From Bacteroidales bacterium UBA2287 (GTDB lineage: Bacteria > Bacteroidota > Bacteroidia > Bacteroidales > Tenuifilaceae), in assembly GCA_002345675.1 (NCBI GenBank), contig DDWL01000037.1, positions 1 through 64,000 of the forward strand: a stretch of DNA of 64,000 nucleotides, in the 5' to 3' direction. A program made the position numbers and the translations under genes. Each line of letters opens with the position of its first letter. The stretch's first letter is position 1. The notes under the pieces were generated by a model. It saw only the letters and a list, made by a program, of their open reading frames with translations, was not told the DNA's origin and searched no databases. Of this stretch, positions 25,917-34,017 are shown in pieces.

Positions 25917-27065
25917 TTATATTTCTAAGTGCCTAGCAATAACCATATTTAGAACTTCGGAAGTTCCTTCGCCAATTCTTAAAATTCGTTGGTCGCGATA
26001 AAATCGTTCAATGTCGTTGTCTTTAAATAGCCCGTATGCTCCAAAAATTTGAACAGCTTCGTCGGCTATCTCTTTAGCAATTTCCGATGTGTATAGCTTC
26101 GATATGGCTGCCTGTTTGCCAAATGGCAAGTTGTTATCCTTTAGCCAGCAGCTATAGTAAAGGTAGTTTCTTGCCAATTCGAGTTTTATATCCATATCGA
26201 CAAGTTTATTCGAAATTGCCTGAAACTTCGATAAACTTTGTCCAAACTGTTTTCGCTGCTGAGCGTATTCGCGAGCCATATCGAAAGCCCCTTGGGCAAG
26301 TCCCAGTCCTATGGCAGCAATTGAGAGCCTTCCCGAATCGAGGGTTTCGAGCATTATGCGCATTCCTTTACCCCGCTCGCCAAGTATGTTTTCTTTTGGT
26401 GCAGTAGAATTGTGAAACACTAAACGACCAGTGTCGGCGGCTCTCCAAATCATTTTGTTATTAATACTTTCGGCCTTATAGTTTGCAAATTCTCGTTCGA
26501 GTAAAATTGCCGAAAACTCCTTTTGGTTTATGTCGTTTGAAGTATTTGCAAGCAAGGTTACGCCCATGGAAAGTTCTGAAGCAGAGTTGGTAATAAAAAC
26601 CTTTTGTCCGTTCACAATCCACTGGTCGTTTTTTAAATGTGCAGTGGTTTCAATCGCCTTTGCATCCGACCCAGCATTGGGCTCGGTTATTCCAAAGGCC
26701 CAAACATGGTTCCCTGTAGTAAGTTTTGGCAGTAACCGTTGTTTTTGCTCCGTAGTGCCGTAGTTGTAAATTGGTGCAATGCCTAATGAGTTATGAGCTG
26801 CAATTGTTGCCGCCTGCGAACTATCTACTCTTGCTATTTCTTCAACAGCAATAATGAATGATAAAGTATCAAGGTTTTTGCCGCCGTATTCTTCGGGTAT
26901 GGTTATGCCAAACAAGCCAAGTTTGCCCATTTTTTTTGTTAACTCAACTGAAAACTCAGCATTTTCGTCAAGTTTTTGGGCAATTGGCTTAATCTCATTA
27001 AGGGCAAACTCCCTAATCTTCGAACGGAGTTTACTATGGTTTTCGGATATTAATGGATGATGCAT
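25917..27065 (-). CDS. Acyl-CoA dehydrogenase (short-chain type active site)
   Basis: FAD-dependent acyl-CoA dehydrogenase (382 aa from the ATG at 27065; a 391-aa start at 27092 is possible). AFGITEPNAGSDA and VFITNSASELSMGV are the two FAD/substrate signatures, and ERFYRDQRILRIGEGTSEVL the C-terminal one. The Glu in GEGTSE (E366) is the catalytic base position of short-chain enzymes. Classical isovaleryl-CoA dehydrogenases have Ala there and place the Glu in an upstream helix, where this protein has LDSGRL. From context its substrate should be isovaleryl-CoA or 3-methylcrotonyl-CoA in the reverse direction; the active site leaves this uncertain. Confidence 0.85.
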   Translation of the reverse strand: MHHPLISENHSKLRSKIREFALNEIKPIAQKLDENAEFSVELTKKMGKLGLFGITIPEEYGGKNLDTLSFIIAVEEIARVDSSQAATIAAHNSLGIAPIYNYGTTEQKQRLLPKLTTGNHVWAFGITEPNAGSDAKAIETTAHLKNDQWIVNGQKVFITNSASELSMGVTLLANTSNDINQKEFSAILLEREFANYKAESINNKMIWRAADTGRLVFHNSTAPKENILGERGKGMRIMLETLDSGRLSIAAIGLGLAQGAFDMAREYAQQRKQFGQSLSKFQAISNKLVDMDIKLELARNYLYYSCWLKDNNLPFGKQAAISKLYTSEIAKEIADEAVQIFGAYGLFKDNDIERFYRDQRILRIGEGTSEVLNMVIARHLEI

Positions 27066-27109
27066 GTTGGTACTTGATTTACTATAAAACAATTAATTCT
27101 TAGTTTCGA

Positions 27110-27904
27110 TTACTCTTTTGCCGACCAAATTGGGGGTCGCTTATCAAAAAAGGCAGAAATACCTTCGTTTGCTTCATTCGAAATTTTAAGTTTTGCTATT
27201 GAGGATGATGTTAACGCTACAATTTCATCGTGAGTTTTGGCGTTTTTTAATTCTCCAATAAGACGTTTTGTTTCTTTTATTCCTTCTGGCGATGCCTTAA
27301 TTATGTCGTTTGAAATTGACTTTAACCTCGATTCCAATTCGTAGGTAGGGACTATAACATCAACTAAATTAAGTTGTTGTGCTTCTGTTGCGCCGACTTT
27401 TTGTCCCGTAAACATTAAATATTTTGCCTTATGCTCATTTAGCCTTGTTAGCACATATGGCATTATGGTAGAAGGAGCAAGGCCTATTTTTACTTCAGAA
27501 AAAGAGAATTCTGCATTCTCTTCGGCAATTACAATGTCCGAGGCGCATAGCAAACCAATTCCCCCGCCATAATTATTTCCCGTTGCCACGGCAATGGTTG
27601 GTTTGGGCGAATTGTAAATGGTGCCCAAGCAATCGGCCCATCGTTGGCCATCCTTTAGGTTTTCGTCGAAGTTCAATTTACTCGATTCGAGCATTCTGTT
27701 AAGGTCAGCCCCAGCGCTAAACGACTTTCCCTTCCCTCGTAAAACAATAACTCTTACACTGTTTTCTTTTTCCAAAGAGTTGAAAATGTGAATAAGCTCA
27801 TCGAGCATTTCGTTGGTAATAGCATTTTGCGCAGCTGGCCTATTTAGCCACACTGTAGCCATAAAATTTTGAGTGCTAACTTCTATCGTGTTATAGGTTT
27901 TCAT
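27110..27904 (-). CDS. liuC: Enoyl-CoA hydratase, probable methylglutaconyl-CoA hydratase
   Basis: Crotonase-family protein (264 aa from the ATG at 27904, 7 bp after the carboxylase stop). KGKSFSAGADLNRMLESSK is the oxyanion-hole segment of LiuC-like hydratases and NNYGGGIGLLCASDIVIA the second. FSEVKIGLAPSTIMPYVL matches the methylglutaconyl-CoA hydratase form. The predicted reaction joins 3-methylglutaconyl-CoA and HMG-CoA, which here would hand the product directly to the HMG-CoA reductase of the same operon. The substrate is inferred from similarity plus context. Confidence 0.85.
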   Translation of the reverse strand: MKTYNTIEVSTQNFMATVWLNRPAAQNAITNEMLDELIHIFNSLEKENSVRVIVLRGKGKSFSAGADLNRMLESSKLNFDENLKDGQRWADCLGTIYNSPKPTIAVATGNNYGGGIGLLCASDIVIAEENAEFSFSEVKIGLAPSTIMPYVLTRLNEHKAKYLMFTGQKVGATEAQQLNLVDVIVPTYELESRLKSISNDIIKASPEGIKETKRLIGELKNAKTHDEIVALTSSSIAKLKISNEANEGISAFFDKRPPIWSAKE

Positions 27905-27911
27905 GTTGCAA

Positions 27912-29501
27912 CTACATTCGGTAAATACCTGGTTTGTAATCGGGTATTTCGATATTTGCAGCAATCGACAAGCCCAGTCCAATCATTTTTCGAGTATCCA
28001 CAGGGTCAATTATCCCGTCGTCCCATATTCGTGATGTGCTGAAATAGGCCGAACTTTCGGCTTCAAATTTTTCGGTAATACTGCTCCTTAAGTCCTCATC
28101 GTTAACTCCATTCTTTTGTTTAACGCTTACAAGCACTTCGGCGGCTTGTTGCCCGCCCATTACGGAGGTTTTTGCGTTTGGCCAAATAAAAAGCAAGTTA
28201 GGCTTGTATGCGCGACCGGCCATAGCGTAATTACCTGCGCCATGCGACCGCCCAAATACTATGGTAATTTTAGGGACATTTGTGTTGGCTACTGCATGTA
28301 CCATTTTAGCTCCGTCCTTTGCAATGCCTTTGTGCTCAGCATCTTTTCCAACCATAAATCCCGAAATGTTATGTAGAAAAATGAGTGGTATTTTTCGAAT
28401 GCTGCACATTTCGATAAAATGAGTTCCTTTTAGTGCCGATTCGGAAAAAAGAATCCCATTGTTGGCAATAATGCCAACGGTATTCCCCATTATTTTCGCG
28501 AATCCAGTTACCAGCGTTACGCCATAGTTTGGCTTAAATTCCTGAAATTTGCTGCCGTCAACAATTCTGGCAATTATTTCGTAAGGATCCATCCATCGAG
28601 AACTTTGCGAATGAATTATGCCGTATAGTTCATTGGCCGAATACAAGGGCTCTTCAATTTCGCTTGCGGTTATTTTTGACTTTTGTGGTTTGGGTATATA
28701 TTCAAAAATACTTCGGCATATTTTAATGGCTTCCTCTTCGGTTTTGGCCAAATGGTCGGCAACGCCCGAAATGTGGGTGTGTACATATGCTCCCCCCAGC
28801 TCTTCGGCTGTAACCTCCTCGCCAATAGCTGCCTTAACCAAGGGAGGCCCAGCCAGGAATATTGTTCCCTGATTTTCGACAATAATCGACTCGTCGCTCA
28901 TTGCTGGAATGTAGGCTCCCCCTGCAGTGCACGATCCCATTACCATTGCAATTTGTGGAATTCCTGCTGCCGATAAACGTGATTGGTTGTAGAAAATTTT
29001 CCCAAAGTGATCTCGGTCAGCAAAAACCGTGGCTTGTTGGGGTAGGAATATTCCCCCCGACTCCACAATGTAAACGCAAGGCAAACGATGCTCAAAGGCA
29101 ATTTCCTGTGCCCTTAAATGTTTTTTTATGGTTTCGTAAATGTATGTTCCTCCTTTTACGGTAGGGTCGTTGGCAATAATAATGGTCTCAATTCCATGAA
29201 TAATTCCGATACCGGTGACAATGCCAGCCGAATAAAAATGACTTTCGTGCAAGTCGTTAGCTGCTAACGTCGAAAACTCATAAAACGAAGATTCTTTGTC
29301 GATTAGGGCATTTATTCGCTCTCTAGCTAATAGTTTCCCTTTCGATTTATGCTTTACTACATACGAATCGTCGTTTCGGTTGGTAACTATTTGTAGCTGG
29401 TTTCTGAAGTCGTAAACTATTTGTAGTGTTGCTTTAAGGTTGTCTTTAAATTCTTCGGAATTGGGATTTATTTTAGATTTAATTATAGTAAACTCGTCCA
29501 T
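27912..29501 (-). CDS. mccB: 3-methylcrotonyl-CoA carboxylase beta (carboxyltransferase) subunit
   Basis: Carboxyltransferase subunit (529 aa from the ATG at 29501; the frame also has a TTG at 29510). It transfers the carboxyl group from carboxybiotin to 3-methylcrotonyl-CoA. Methylcrotonyl-type blocks include GGTYIYETIKKHLRAQEIA, VESGGIFLPQQATVFADRDH, MGSCTAGGAYIPAMSDES, LAGPPLVKAAIGEEVTAEEL, NGILFSESALKGTHFIEMC and ISGFMVGKDAEHKGIAKDGA. No biotin-carboxylase/BCCP subunit lies in the window, so the partner must be encoded elsewhere. It sits between the prenyltransferase and liuC. Confidence 0.92.
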   Translation of the reverse strand: MDEFTIIKSKINPNSEEFKDNLKATLQIVYDFRNQLQIVTNRNDDSYVVKHKSKGKLLARERINALIDKESSFYEFSTLAANDLHESHFYSAGIVTGIGIIHGIETIIIANDPTVKGGTYIYETIKKHLRAQEIAFEHRLPCVYIVESGGIFLPQQATVFADRDHFGKIFYNQSRLSAAGIPQIAMVMGSCTAGGAYIPAMSDESIIVENQGTIFLAGPPLVKAAIGEEVTAEELGGAYVHTHISGVADHLAKTEEEAIKICRSIFEYIPKPQKSKITASEIEEPLYSANELYGIIHSQSSRWMDPYEIIARIVDGSKFQEFKPNYGVTLVTGFAKIMGNTVGIIANNGILFSESALKGTHFIEMCSIRKIPLIFLHNISGFMVGKDAEHKGIAKDGAKMVHAVANTNVPKITIVFGRSHGAGNYAMAGRAYKPNLLFIWPNAKTSVMGGQQAAEVLVSVKQKNGVNDEDLRSSITEKFEAESSAYFSTSRIWDDGIIDPVDTRKMIGLGLSIAANIEIPDYKPGIYRM

Positions 29502-29591
29502 TGTAATCAATTATTTAACCTATATATGCTGAGTTGCAGGCTGCAAAAACAGCCTGCAACTTGTTAGGGCTAATTCAAATACTAAAGATTT

Positions 29592-30590
29592 TTAAAGAAA
29601 TTTGAATACTACTAGGTCAATAATTAATCCTAGCAAAAACAGAACTCCAAACGACCGATTGAATGCAAATGCTCTACCAACCAAGTACAATGGCCAACCT
29701 TTTCCTTCAACACCATCGGGGGCTTGGTCGGGACGCTTTTTGGCCATCACTTTAGTTTGTTTTATAAACTGAGGAATCGACAATAGAACTAGAAGTATTG
29801 CAGGCCCGAGTTGGCTTGTAACTACAAGGTATATTACAAGCAAGTACTGAACTATCCATAGTCCAATAACCGAATATCTCGAAGCCTTTTCGCCAATAAT
29901 TACAGGTAGGGTTCGAATGCCTTTTGCCTTGTCCTCTTTAAGTTTATCGGTATGCTTGCCAAGTAGAACCGTTGTTGGGCCTAATGCGTAAACAAGGCTA
30001 ACTAATGCAACCCAATTACTCCATTGACCACCTGTTACAACAAAGTAAGTGCCGCCTATCATTAAGGGGCCCCAAACTAAAATTACAGATATTTCGCCTA
30101 AACCGTAGTATTTTAAAGGCCAAGTGTAAAAAAGTAAAAAGAACAATCCCGGCAGCAATACCCATAGTGTTAACAAACCCACATTGTAAGTAATTACTAG
30201 CCCAGCAAAAAGAGCCAAAAGCCCCGTTACAACAATATACCCAATAAGTTTTCCTTTTGTTATAAAGCCATTTGCAAGAGGGTGAGGCCCATATTGTGCT
30301 CTGTAGTAGTTGTCCTTATCTACTCCTTTATTATAGTCAACTAAGTCGTTTAGCAAGTTGTTTGTTGCATGAGCTAGTATTAGGCCAAAAAACGACAGGA
30401 GGAATATTATCCACGAAAAGTTTCCCGTGCGATAGGCTAACAAGCCACCTATACCAGCCGCTATACCAGTCATTATGAAAACAGCAGCCCTGCTGGCAAC
30501 TAGCCATCTTGAAATAATGTCGTAACTATTCCATTCTTCTTTAGTTACCTGAGGGATAACCCGAAGAGCATTAATCCATATTTTGAACAT
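29592..30590 (-). CDS. UbiA-family polyprenyltransferase, MenA-like
   Basis: Integral membrane prenyltransferase (332 aa, about eight to nine hydrophobic segments). The first Asp-rich motif is NNLLNDLVDYNKGVD (N81-D91), the second DKLKEDKAKGIRTLPV, together binding Mg-diphosphate of the prenyl donor. The second motif and length are like MenA, which attaches a polyprenyl tail to 1,4-dihydroxy-2-naphthoate in menaquinone synthesis, but other UbiA branches cannot be excluded. It lies 90 bp upstream of mccB on the same strand, so it heads the leucine/mevalonate cluster and would consume the isoprenoid product. Confidence 0.78.
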   Translation of the reverse strand: MFKIWINALRVIPQVTKEEWNSYDIISRWLVASRAAVFIMTGIAAGIGGLLAYRTGNFSWIIFLLSFFGLILAHATNNLLNDLVDYNKGVDKDNYYRAQYGPHPLANGFITKGKLIGYIVVTGLLALFAGLVITYNVGLLTLWVLLPGLFFLLFYTWPLKYYGLGEISVILVWGPLMIGGTYFVVTGGQWSNWVALVSLVYALGPTTVLLGKHTDKLKEDKAKGIRTLPVIIGEKASRYSVIGLWIVQYLLVIYLVVTSQLGPAILLVLLSIPQFIKQTKVMAKKRPDQAPDGVEGKGWPLYLVGRAFAFNRSFGVLFLLGLIIDLVVFKFL

Positions 30591-30699
30591 ACAAAGTGTT
30601 TGTTAGGTTATACATTGATTTTTTTCAATTTAGTAAACAATAAAACTCGCAAATTGTTAAATTGTTCATGGGTTTGTATTAATGGAATAGGTTAGGTAT

Positions 30700-30840
30700 T
30701 TGCAAATATCCCCTCGAATTTGTAATACGAGGGTGTTTATGTAAGGATTTGCAGCCCTTTGCCAAGTTTTAAAGTGAAGTTTTACGGATTGACTACGTCG
30801 AGTTCGCATAGGACGCTCGGTTATAAATCGGTCTCGAAAG
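30700..30840. repeat. Dispersed repeat family C, copy 2
   Basis: This stretch shares with 19728-19915 the elements TATCCCCTCGAATTTGTAAT, ACGAGGGTGTTT, GGATTTGCAGCCCTTTG(C/T)C, GACTACGTCGAGTTCG and CTCGGTTATAAATCGGTCTCG. The copies differ by point changes and by loss of short segments. The rest of the gap 30591-31106 holds the putative promoter of the AraC-family gene (30936-30992); nothing else is recognisable. Confidence 0.55.
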
Positions 30841-30935
30841 GAAATCCTTCGCAACAGTTTTGTAACTAAAAAATAGAATTTAGCAATATTTTACATTGCA
30901 AAAAGCATCATCTTCGGTTATGTATTGTGCTGAAC

Positions 30936-30992
30936 CTGTAAGGTTTGGTGTAGGTTGTGTGCAAGTTTTTTTTATTTTTGTATAAAACCTTG
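30936..30992 (+). promoter_or_regulatory. Degenerate copy of the shared direct-repeat promoter, ahead of the AraC-family gene
   Basis: CTGTAAG at 30936 and GTGTGCA at 30957 are 21 bp apart, and CTTG begins at 30989, 32 bp after the second half-site; this is the spacing of the eight clear copies in this window. Base identity is poor, so this is a weak call. If real, the regulator controls its own gene. The remaining leader to the ATG at 31107 is about 110 bp. Confidence 0.35.
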
Positions 30993-31106
30993 AATATTAA
31001 TTAGATATTATGTATATTGCAGTGTTGCAAAGCTCCTTGTTTTTGCTTTTTGTTTCGGATTAACCAATTGTAAATTTGCTTAAAAGAAACCCCCTCTTCG
31101 TTTAAA

Positions 31107-31667
31107 ATGAAGCTTTTTATTAAATATATGGTTAGCCTTCGCTGCAAAATGCTGGTAAAGGAGGAACTCAAAAAGCTTGGGATTATGCATGCAATTGTCG
31201 ACCTTGGAACAGTTGAAGTTGATGGCGACATAACGCAAGAGCAACACGACCTACTAAAGGTTAATCTCCTAAAGTCGGGGCTGGAGCTGCTCGACGACAA
31301 GCGAAGCATTTTAATTGAGCGAATAAAAAATGTGGTTGTCGAAATGATACACTACTCCGACGAGCTGCCAAAGGTTAACTACTCCGACTACATAAGCGAC
31401 AAACTTGGCTACGACTACACATACCTTTCGAACGTATTCTCGGAGGCAAAGGGAATTACCCTGCAGCAGTTTATAATAATGCACCGGATTGAAAAGGTTA
31501 AAGAGCTGCTAATTTACGACGAGCTTAACCTTACCGAAATTTCGTACAGACTTCAGTACAGTAGTGTAGCACACCTGTCGAACCAGTTTAAAAAGGTTAC
31601 AGGTCTCTCTCCTTCGTTTTATAAACAGCTGAAAAAGAAGCGCAAGGACAATTTAGAGAACCTGTGA
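31107..31667 (+). CDS. AraC-family transcriptional regulator with ferredoxin-like N-terminal domain
   Basis: 186-aa cytoplasmic DNA-binding protein. Residues about 85-180 are an AraC-type double helix-turn-helix: SDYISDKLGYDYTYLSNVFS as the first, LTEISYRLQYSSVAHLSNQF then KKVTGLSPSFYK as the second. Residues 1-65 (MKLFIKYMVSLRCKMLVKEE, AIVDLGTVEVDG, SGLELLDD) suggest a beta-alpha-beta-beta-alpha-beta fold like heavy-metal-associated domains but with a single Cys, so metal binding is doubtful. This domain pairing recurs in Bacteroidota regulators of unknown signal. It is the only specific DNA-binding regulator in the window and stands at the left end of the stress/envelope region with the shared promoters. 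Confidence 0.88.
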   Translation: MKLFIKYMVSLRCKMLVKEELKKLGIMHAIVDLGTVEVDGDITQEQHDLLKVNLLKSGLELLDDKRSILIERIKNVVVEMIHYSDELPKVNYSDYISDKLGYDYTYLSNVFSEAKGITLQQFIIMHRIEKVKELLIYDELNLTEISYRLQYSSVAHLSNQFKKVTGLSPSFYKQLKKKRKDNLENL

Positions 31668-31727
31668 TTTGTGTAATTCTTTCTCCTAAAAGTGTAACGC
31701 TTTAGCCACATTACTCGCCCATCTTTG
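31663..31727 (+). promoter_or_regulatory. Shared direct-repeat promoter, copy 1
   Basis: TGTGATTTGTGTAAT starts at 31663, the second half-site GTGTAACGC at 31692 and TTTG at 31724. Half-site spacing is 21 bp and the distance from the second half-site to TTTG is 32 bp. The ATG of the next gene is at 31765. It starts within the last codons of the AraC-family gene, so the downstream small proteins have their own promoter. Confidence 0.65.
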
Positions 31728-31764
31728 TTGAGTCAATATTGACCCAACAAAAACCAAAAAAAAT

Positions 31765-32085
31765 ATGAAAAAGTTAGCCGTATGCGCAATGGCAATTTTA
31801 ATGCTATTTGCCTTCTCGCCAGTGCAGTTAAATGCAGCCACCGAACCAGCGCTATTAGCCACTGCAGCGCCTGTTGCTATTGCAAGAATTGAAAGTAGCC
31901 AGCTTATTGAGCGTTTAGACGAAATTAAGGAAATGGACAGGTCGTCGTTGAACTATTCGCAAAAAAAGGAGCTACGCAAAGAGGTACGCAGCATTAAGAG
32001 CGAGTTAAAACAGCGTGGCGATGGTATTTACATTTCGGTGGGAGCCGCTTTAATTATAATTATTCTTCTTATCATTCTTCTTTAG
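31765..32085 (+). CDS. Small exported or membrane protein, 106 aa
   Basis: An N-terminal signal-peptide-like helix (MKKLAVCAMAILMLFAFSPV) is followed by a charged, helical middle (LIERLDEIKEMDRSSLNYSQ, RKEVRSIKSELKQRGDG) and a strongly hydrophobic C-terminal segment (VGAALIIIILLIILL). The protein is probably held in the inner membrane with the charged part outside. No family of known function. It is the first gene after the AraC-family regulator and has the shared direct-repeat promoter, so it is a likely direct target of the regulon. Confidence 0.75.
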   Translation: MKKLAVCAMAILMLFAFSPVQLNAATEPALLATAAPVAIARIESSQLIERLDEIKEMDRSSLNYSQKKELRKEVRSIKSELKQRGDGIYISVGAALIIIILLIILL

Positions 32086-32132
32086 CGTTTAGTTTTGTTA
32101 ATCGTATTTAGAAATTAGCTAAAACAAAAAAC

Positions 32133-32345
32133 ATGAAAAGAGCAGGAATTGTCATCATACTAATTGGGTTAGTAATCACCCTCGTTACCGGAATTAAGTT
32201 TGTGACAAAAGAAAAAGTTGTAGACGTGGGCGAATTACAAATTTCACGAAACAAGAAACATAGCATAGCTTGGTCGCCAATTGCAGGTATTGTAGTAATG
32301 GCAATAGGTGGTGGCATTTTGCTTTTGGGTTTTCGAAAACAGTAA
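32133..32345 (+). CDS. Small two-helix membrane protein, 70 aa
   Basis: Two hydrophobic helices (RAGIVIILIGLVITLVTGI and WSPIAGIVVMAIGGGILLLG) joined by a short charged loop. No functional motif. It follows the 106-aa protein by 47 bp on the same strand, so it is probably in the same transcript. Similar in design to the 61-aa protein at 62214. Confidence 0.72.
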   Translation: MKRAGIVIILIGLVITLVTGIKFVTKEKVVDVGELQISRNKKHSIAWSPIAGIVVMAIGGGILLLGFRKQ

Positions 32346-32393
32346 CTCGATATTTAACCTTAAATCGAAATTAACTAACCAAATTAAAATAAA

Positions 32394-32834
32394 ATGAAGA
32401 ATACAATTTTAAAAATTACAGCAATTGCTTTTGTTGCTATGGCTATGTTTGCAAGTTGCAATACACCTGCACAAAAGGTCGAAAATGCTAAGGATAATGT
32501 AGAAAATGCAGAAGTCGATTTGGATAAAGCAAATCGCGAGTACTTAGCCGAAGTTGAAAATTTCAGAAAAGAAATTTCAGCAAAAATTGTAACCAACGAC
32601 CAGCTAATAGCCGAACTGAAAGCAAAGGCCGCAAATGAAAACCGTGAGCTTAAAGCCGATTACAAGGAGGTAATTGCATCGCTTGAGAAGAAAAATAGCG
32701 ATTTAAAAAAGAAACTGGACGAATACAAAGAGGATGGGAAAAAGAATTGGGCATCGTTCAGAGATGAGGTAAATCAAGATATGAAAGAATTGGGTAGAGC
32801 AGTGAAGGACTTTTTTACTGACAACAAAAAATAG
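32394..32834 (+). CDS. Coiled-coil lipoprotein, 146 aa
   Basis: Lipoprotein signal with lipobox MFASC (Cys about residue 22), then an almost uninterrupted helical, charged body (AKDNVENAEVDLDKANREYL, EVIASLEKKNSDLKKKLDEY) predicted to be coiled coil. Function unknown; such proteins often act as envelope stress or spacer components. A stem-loop with a T-run (32855-32885) follows and ends the transcript. Confidence 0.78.
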   Translation: MKNTILKITAIAFVAMAMFASCNTPAQKVENAKDNVENAEVDLDKANREYLAEVENFRKEISAKIVTNDQLIAELKAKAANENRELKADYKEVIASLEKKNSDLKKKLDEYKEDGKKNWASFRDEVNQDMKELGRAVKDFFTDNKK

Positions 32835-32854
32835 TCTTTTTCATTCGCTCTTAG

Positions 32855-32885
32855 AGGCTGGTTGTAAAATCAGCCTTTTTTTTCC
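32855..32885 (+). terminator. Intrinsic terminator after the small-protein operon
   Basis: AGGCTG at 32855 pairs with CAGCCT at 32871, with a loop of ten bases, followed directly by a run of eight or more T. This is a standard rho-independent form and closes the 31765-32834 transcript. Confidence 0.75.
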
Positions 32886-32941
32886 TTTTTTTATTAGTAA
32901 CTCCTGCGTGATTTTGTATTTTAAACATAAATAGCACTGCA

Positions 32942-33646
32942 ATGAACTGTTACATAAGCAAGGGGGCCTTAAAAAAGGAAGATGCTGTGAAAGGCGAAGA
33001 TATTAGAGACGGTATCTTTAAGTTGATAAAATCAAGCCATCCAGGTTTTAGCAAGAAATTATACATTTCAACAAAAGAACTTCACCGTTTTCGAAGACTT
33101 TACCTGTCGTCGCTTATAGCCCGAGAAAAAGAGGAACTGGCAGTAATTGACAAAGATGTAATTGATACTTTTAAAAAGAACCCAGTTCTTTCCGAAAATA
33201 TTTACGAAAAAAAGGAAGCGAAGTTAACGGTAGGGCAGAAAATGGCCGACAAAATTGCGCTTTTTGGAGGTAGTTGGACTTTTATCAGCATTTTCTTCTC
33301 TTTCATTATTATTTGGATGGCTGTTAATGTTATAGTTCTTATTGCCAAGCCATTCGACCCATTTCCGTTTATTCTCCTTAACCTTTTTCTTTCGTGCTTA
33401 GCCGCCGTTCAGGCGCCAATTATTTTAATGAGCCAGAATAGGCAGAGTCAAAAGGAACGAACTCGTGGAGAACACGACTACAAAATTGACCTAAAAGCAG
33501 AACTGGAAATTAAGCTACTAAGCAAAAAGGTTGACCATTTGCTTGTTCGACAAATTAATAATTTGCTCGAAATACAGGAGGTGCAAACCGATTACCTTGA
33601 GGATTTAATTAATACTAACAAAAAGGCACTTAAGGCAAAGCGTTAA
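32942..33646 (+). CDS. DUF1003 membrane protein
   Basis: 234-aa inner-membrane protein of the DUF1003 family. Residues about 90-160 contain the family core: KMADKIALFGGSWTFISIFF, two transmembrane helices, FPFILLNLFLSCLAAVQAPI and MSQNRQSQKERTRGEHDYK. The N-terminal 80 residues are soluble and the C-terminus is helical and charged (VDHLLVRQINNLLEIQEVQ). Function unknown. Isolated between a terminator and a repeat-bearing gap. Confidence 0.88.
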   Translation: MNCYISKGALKKEDAVKGEDIRDGIFKLIKSSHPGFSKKLYISTKELHRFRRLYLSSLIAREKEELAVIDKDVIDTFKKNPVLSENIYEKKEAKLTVGQKMADKIALFGGSWTFISIFFSFIIIWMAVNVIVLIAKPFDPFPFILLNLFLSCLAAVQAPIILMSQNRQSQKERTRGEHDYKIDLKAELEIKLLSKKVDHLLVRQINNLLEIQEVQTDYLEDLINTNKKALKAKR

Positions 33647-33754
33647 TGGTGCTTGTGAAATGCAGAGGGACAATAAGTAGTAACCTGAGTTTGAGATAAG
33701 GCTAAACATCAAATTACTCCTTAATAAGGTAGTTGAACCAGGCAATTAGTTAAT

Positions 33755-33885
33755 AATGAATGATGCCAGCGGCATCAAATGTTTATTGAATAAATTGTCA
33801 TTAGAATTTATACGACCCCCGCTGGGGTCGAATACTAATCTCAAAAGTTTCTATAAACATTCAAACCCTTTGGGTTTGGTGAGGT
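33755..33885. repeat. Nested palindromic repeat (family E)
   Basis: Contains three palindromes: GATGCCAGCGGCATC (33762), CGACCCCCGCTGGGGTCG (33812) and CAAACCCTTTGGGTTTG (33868). They are framed by the inverted pair AAATGTTTAT / ATAAACATT. This is a REPIN-like unit in the 371-bp gap 33647-34017. Frames across it are repeat artefacts. The segment from about 33920 (TTACTCCCTTATTTATGG) recurs near 38580 and 60960. Confidence 0.65.
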
Positions 33886-34017
33886 TTACTTGTTGTTATA
33901 AATGCGCCTCTCGAATGATTTTCACCTTACTCCCTTATTTATGGGCCAAATGTGTTGGGTTAAATTACGTCGAACTAAGGTTAGTAATGACAATTTATAA
34001 GTGTACATTTTGTTTAA

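Noticed and set aside
30666..30854. 62-aa minus-strand ORF before the AraC-family gene
   Set aside because: It lies inside dispersed repeat C; similar frames appear in the other copy by the same cause.
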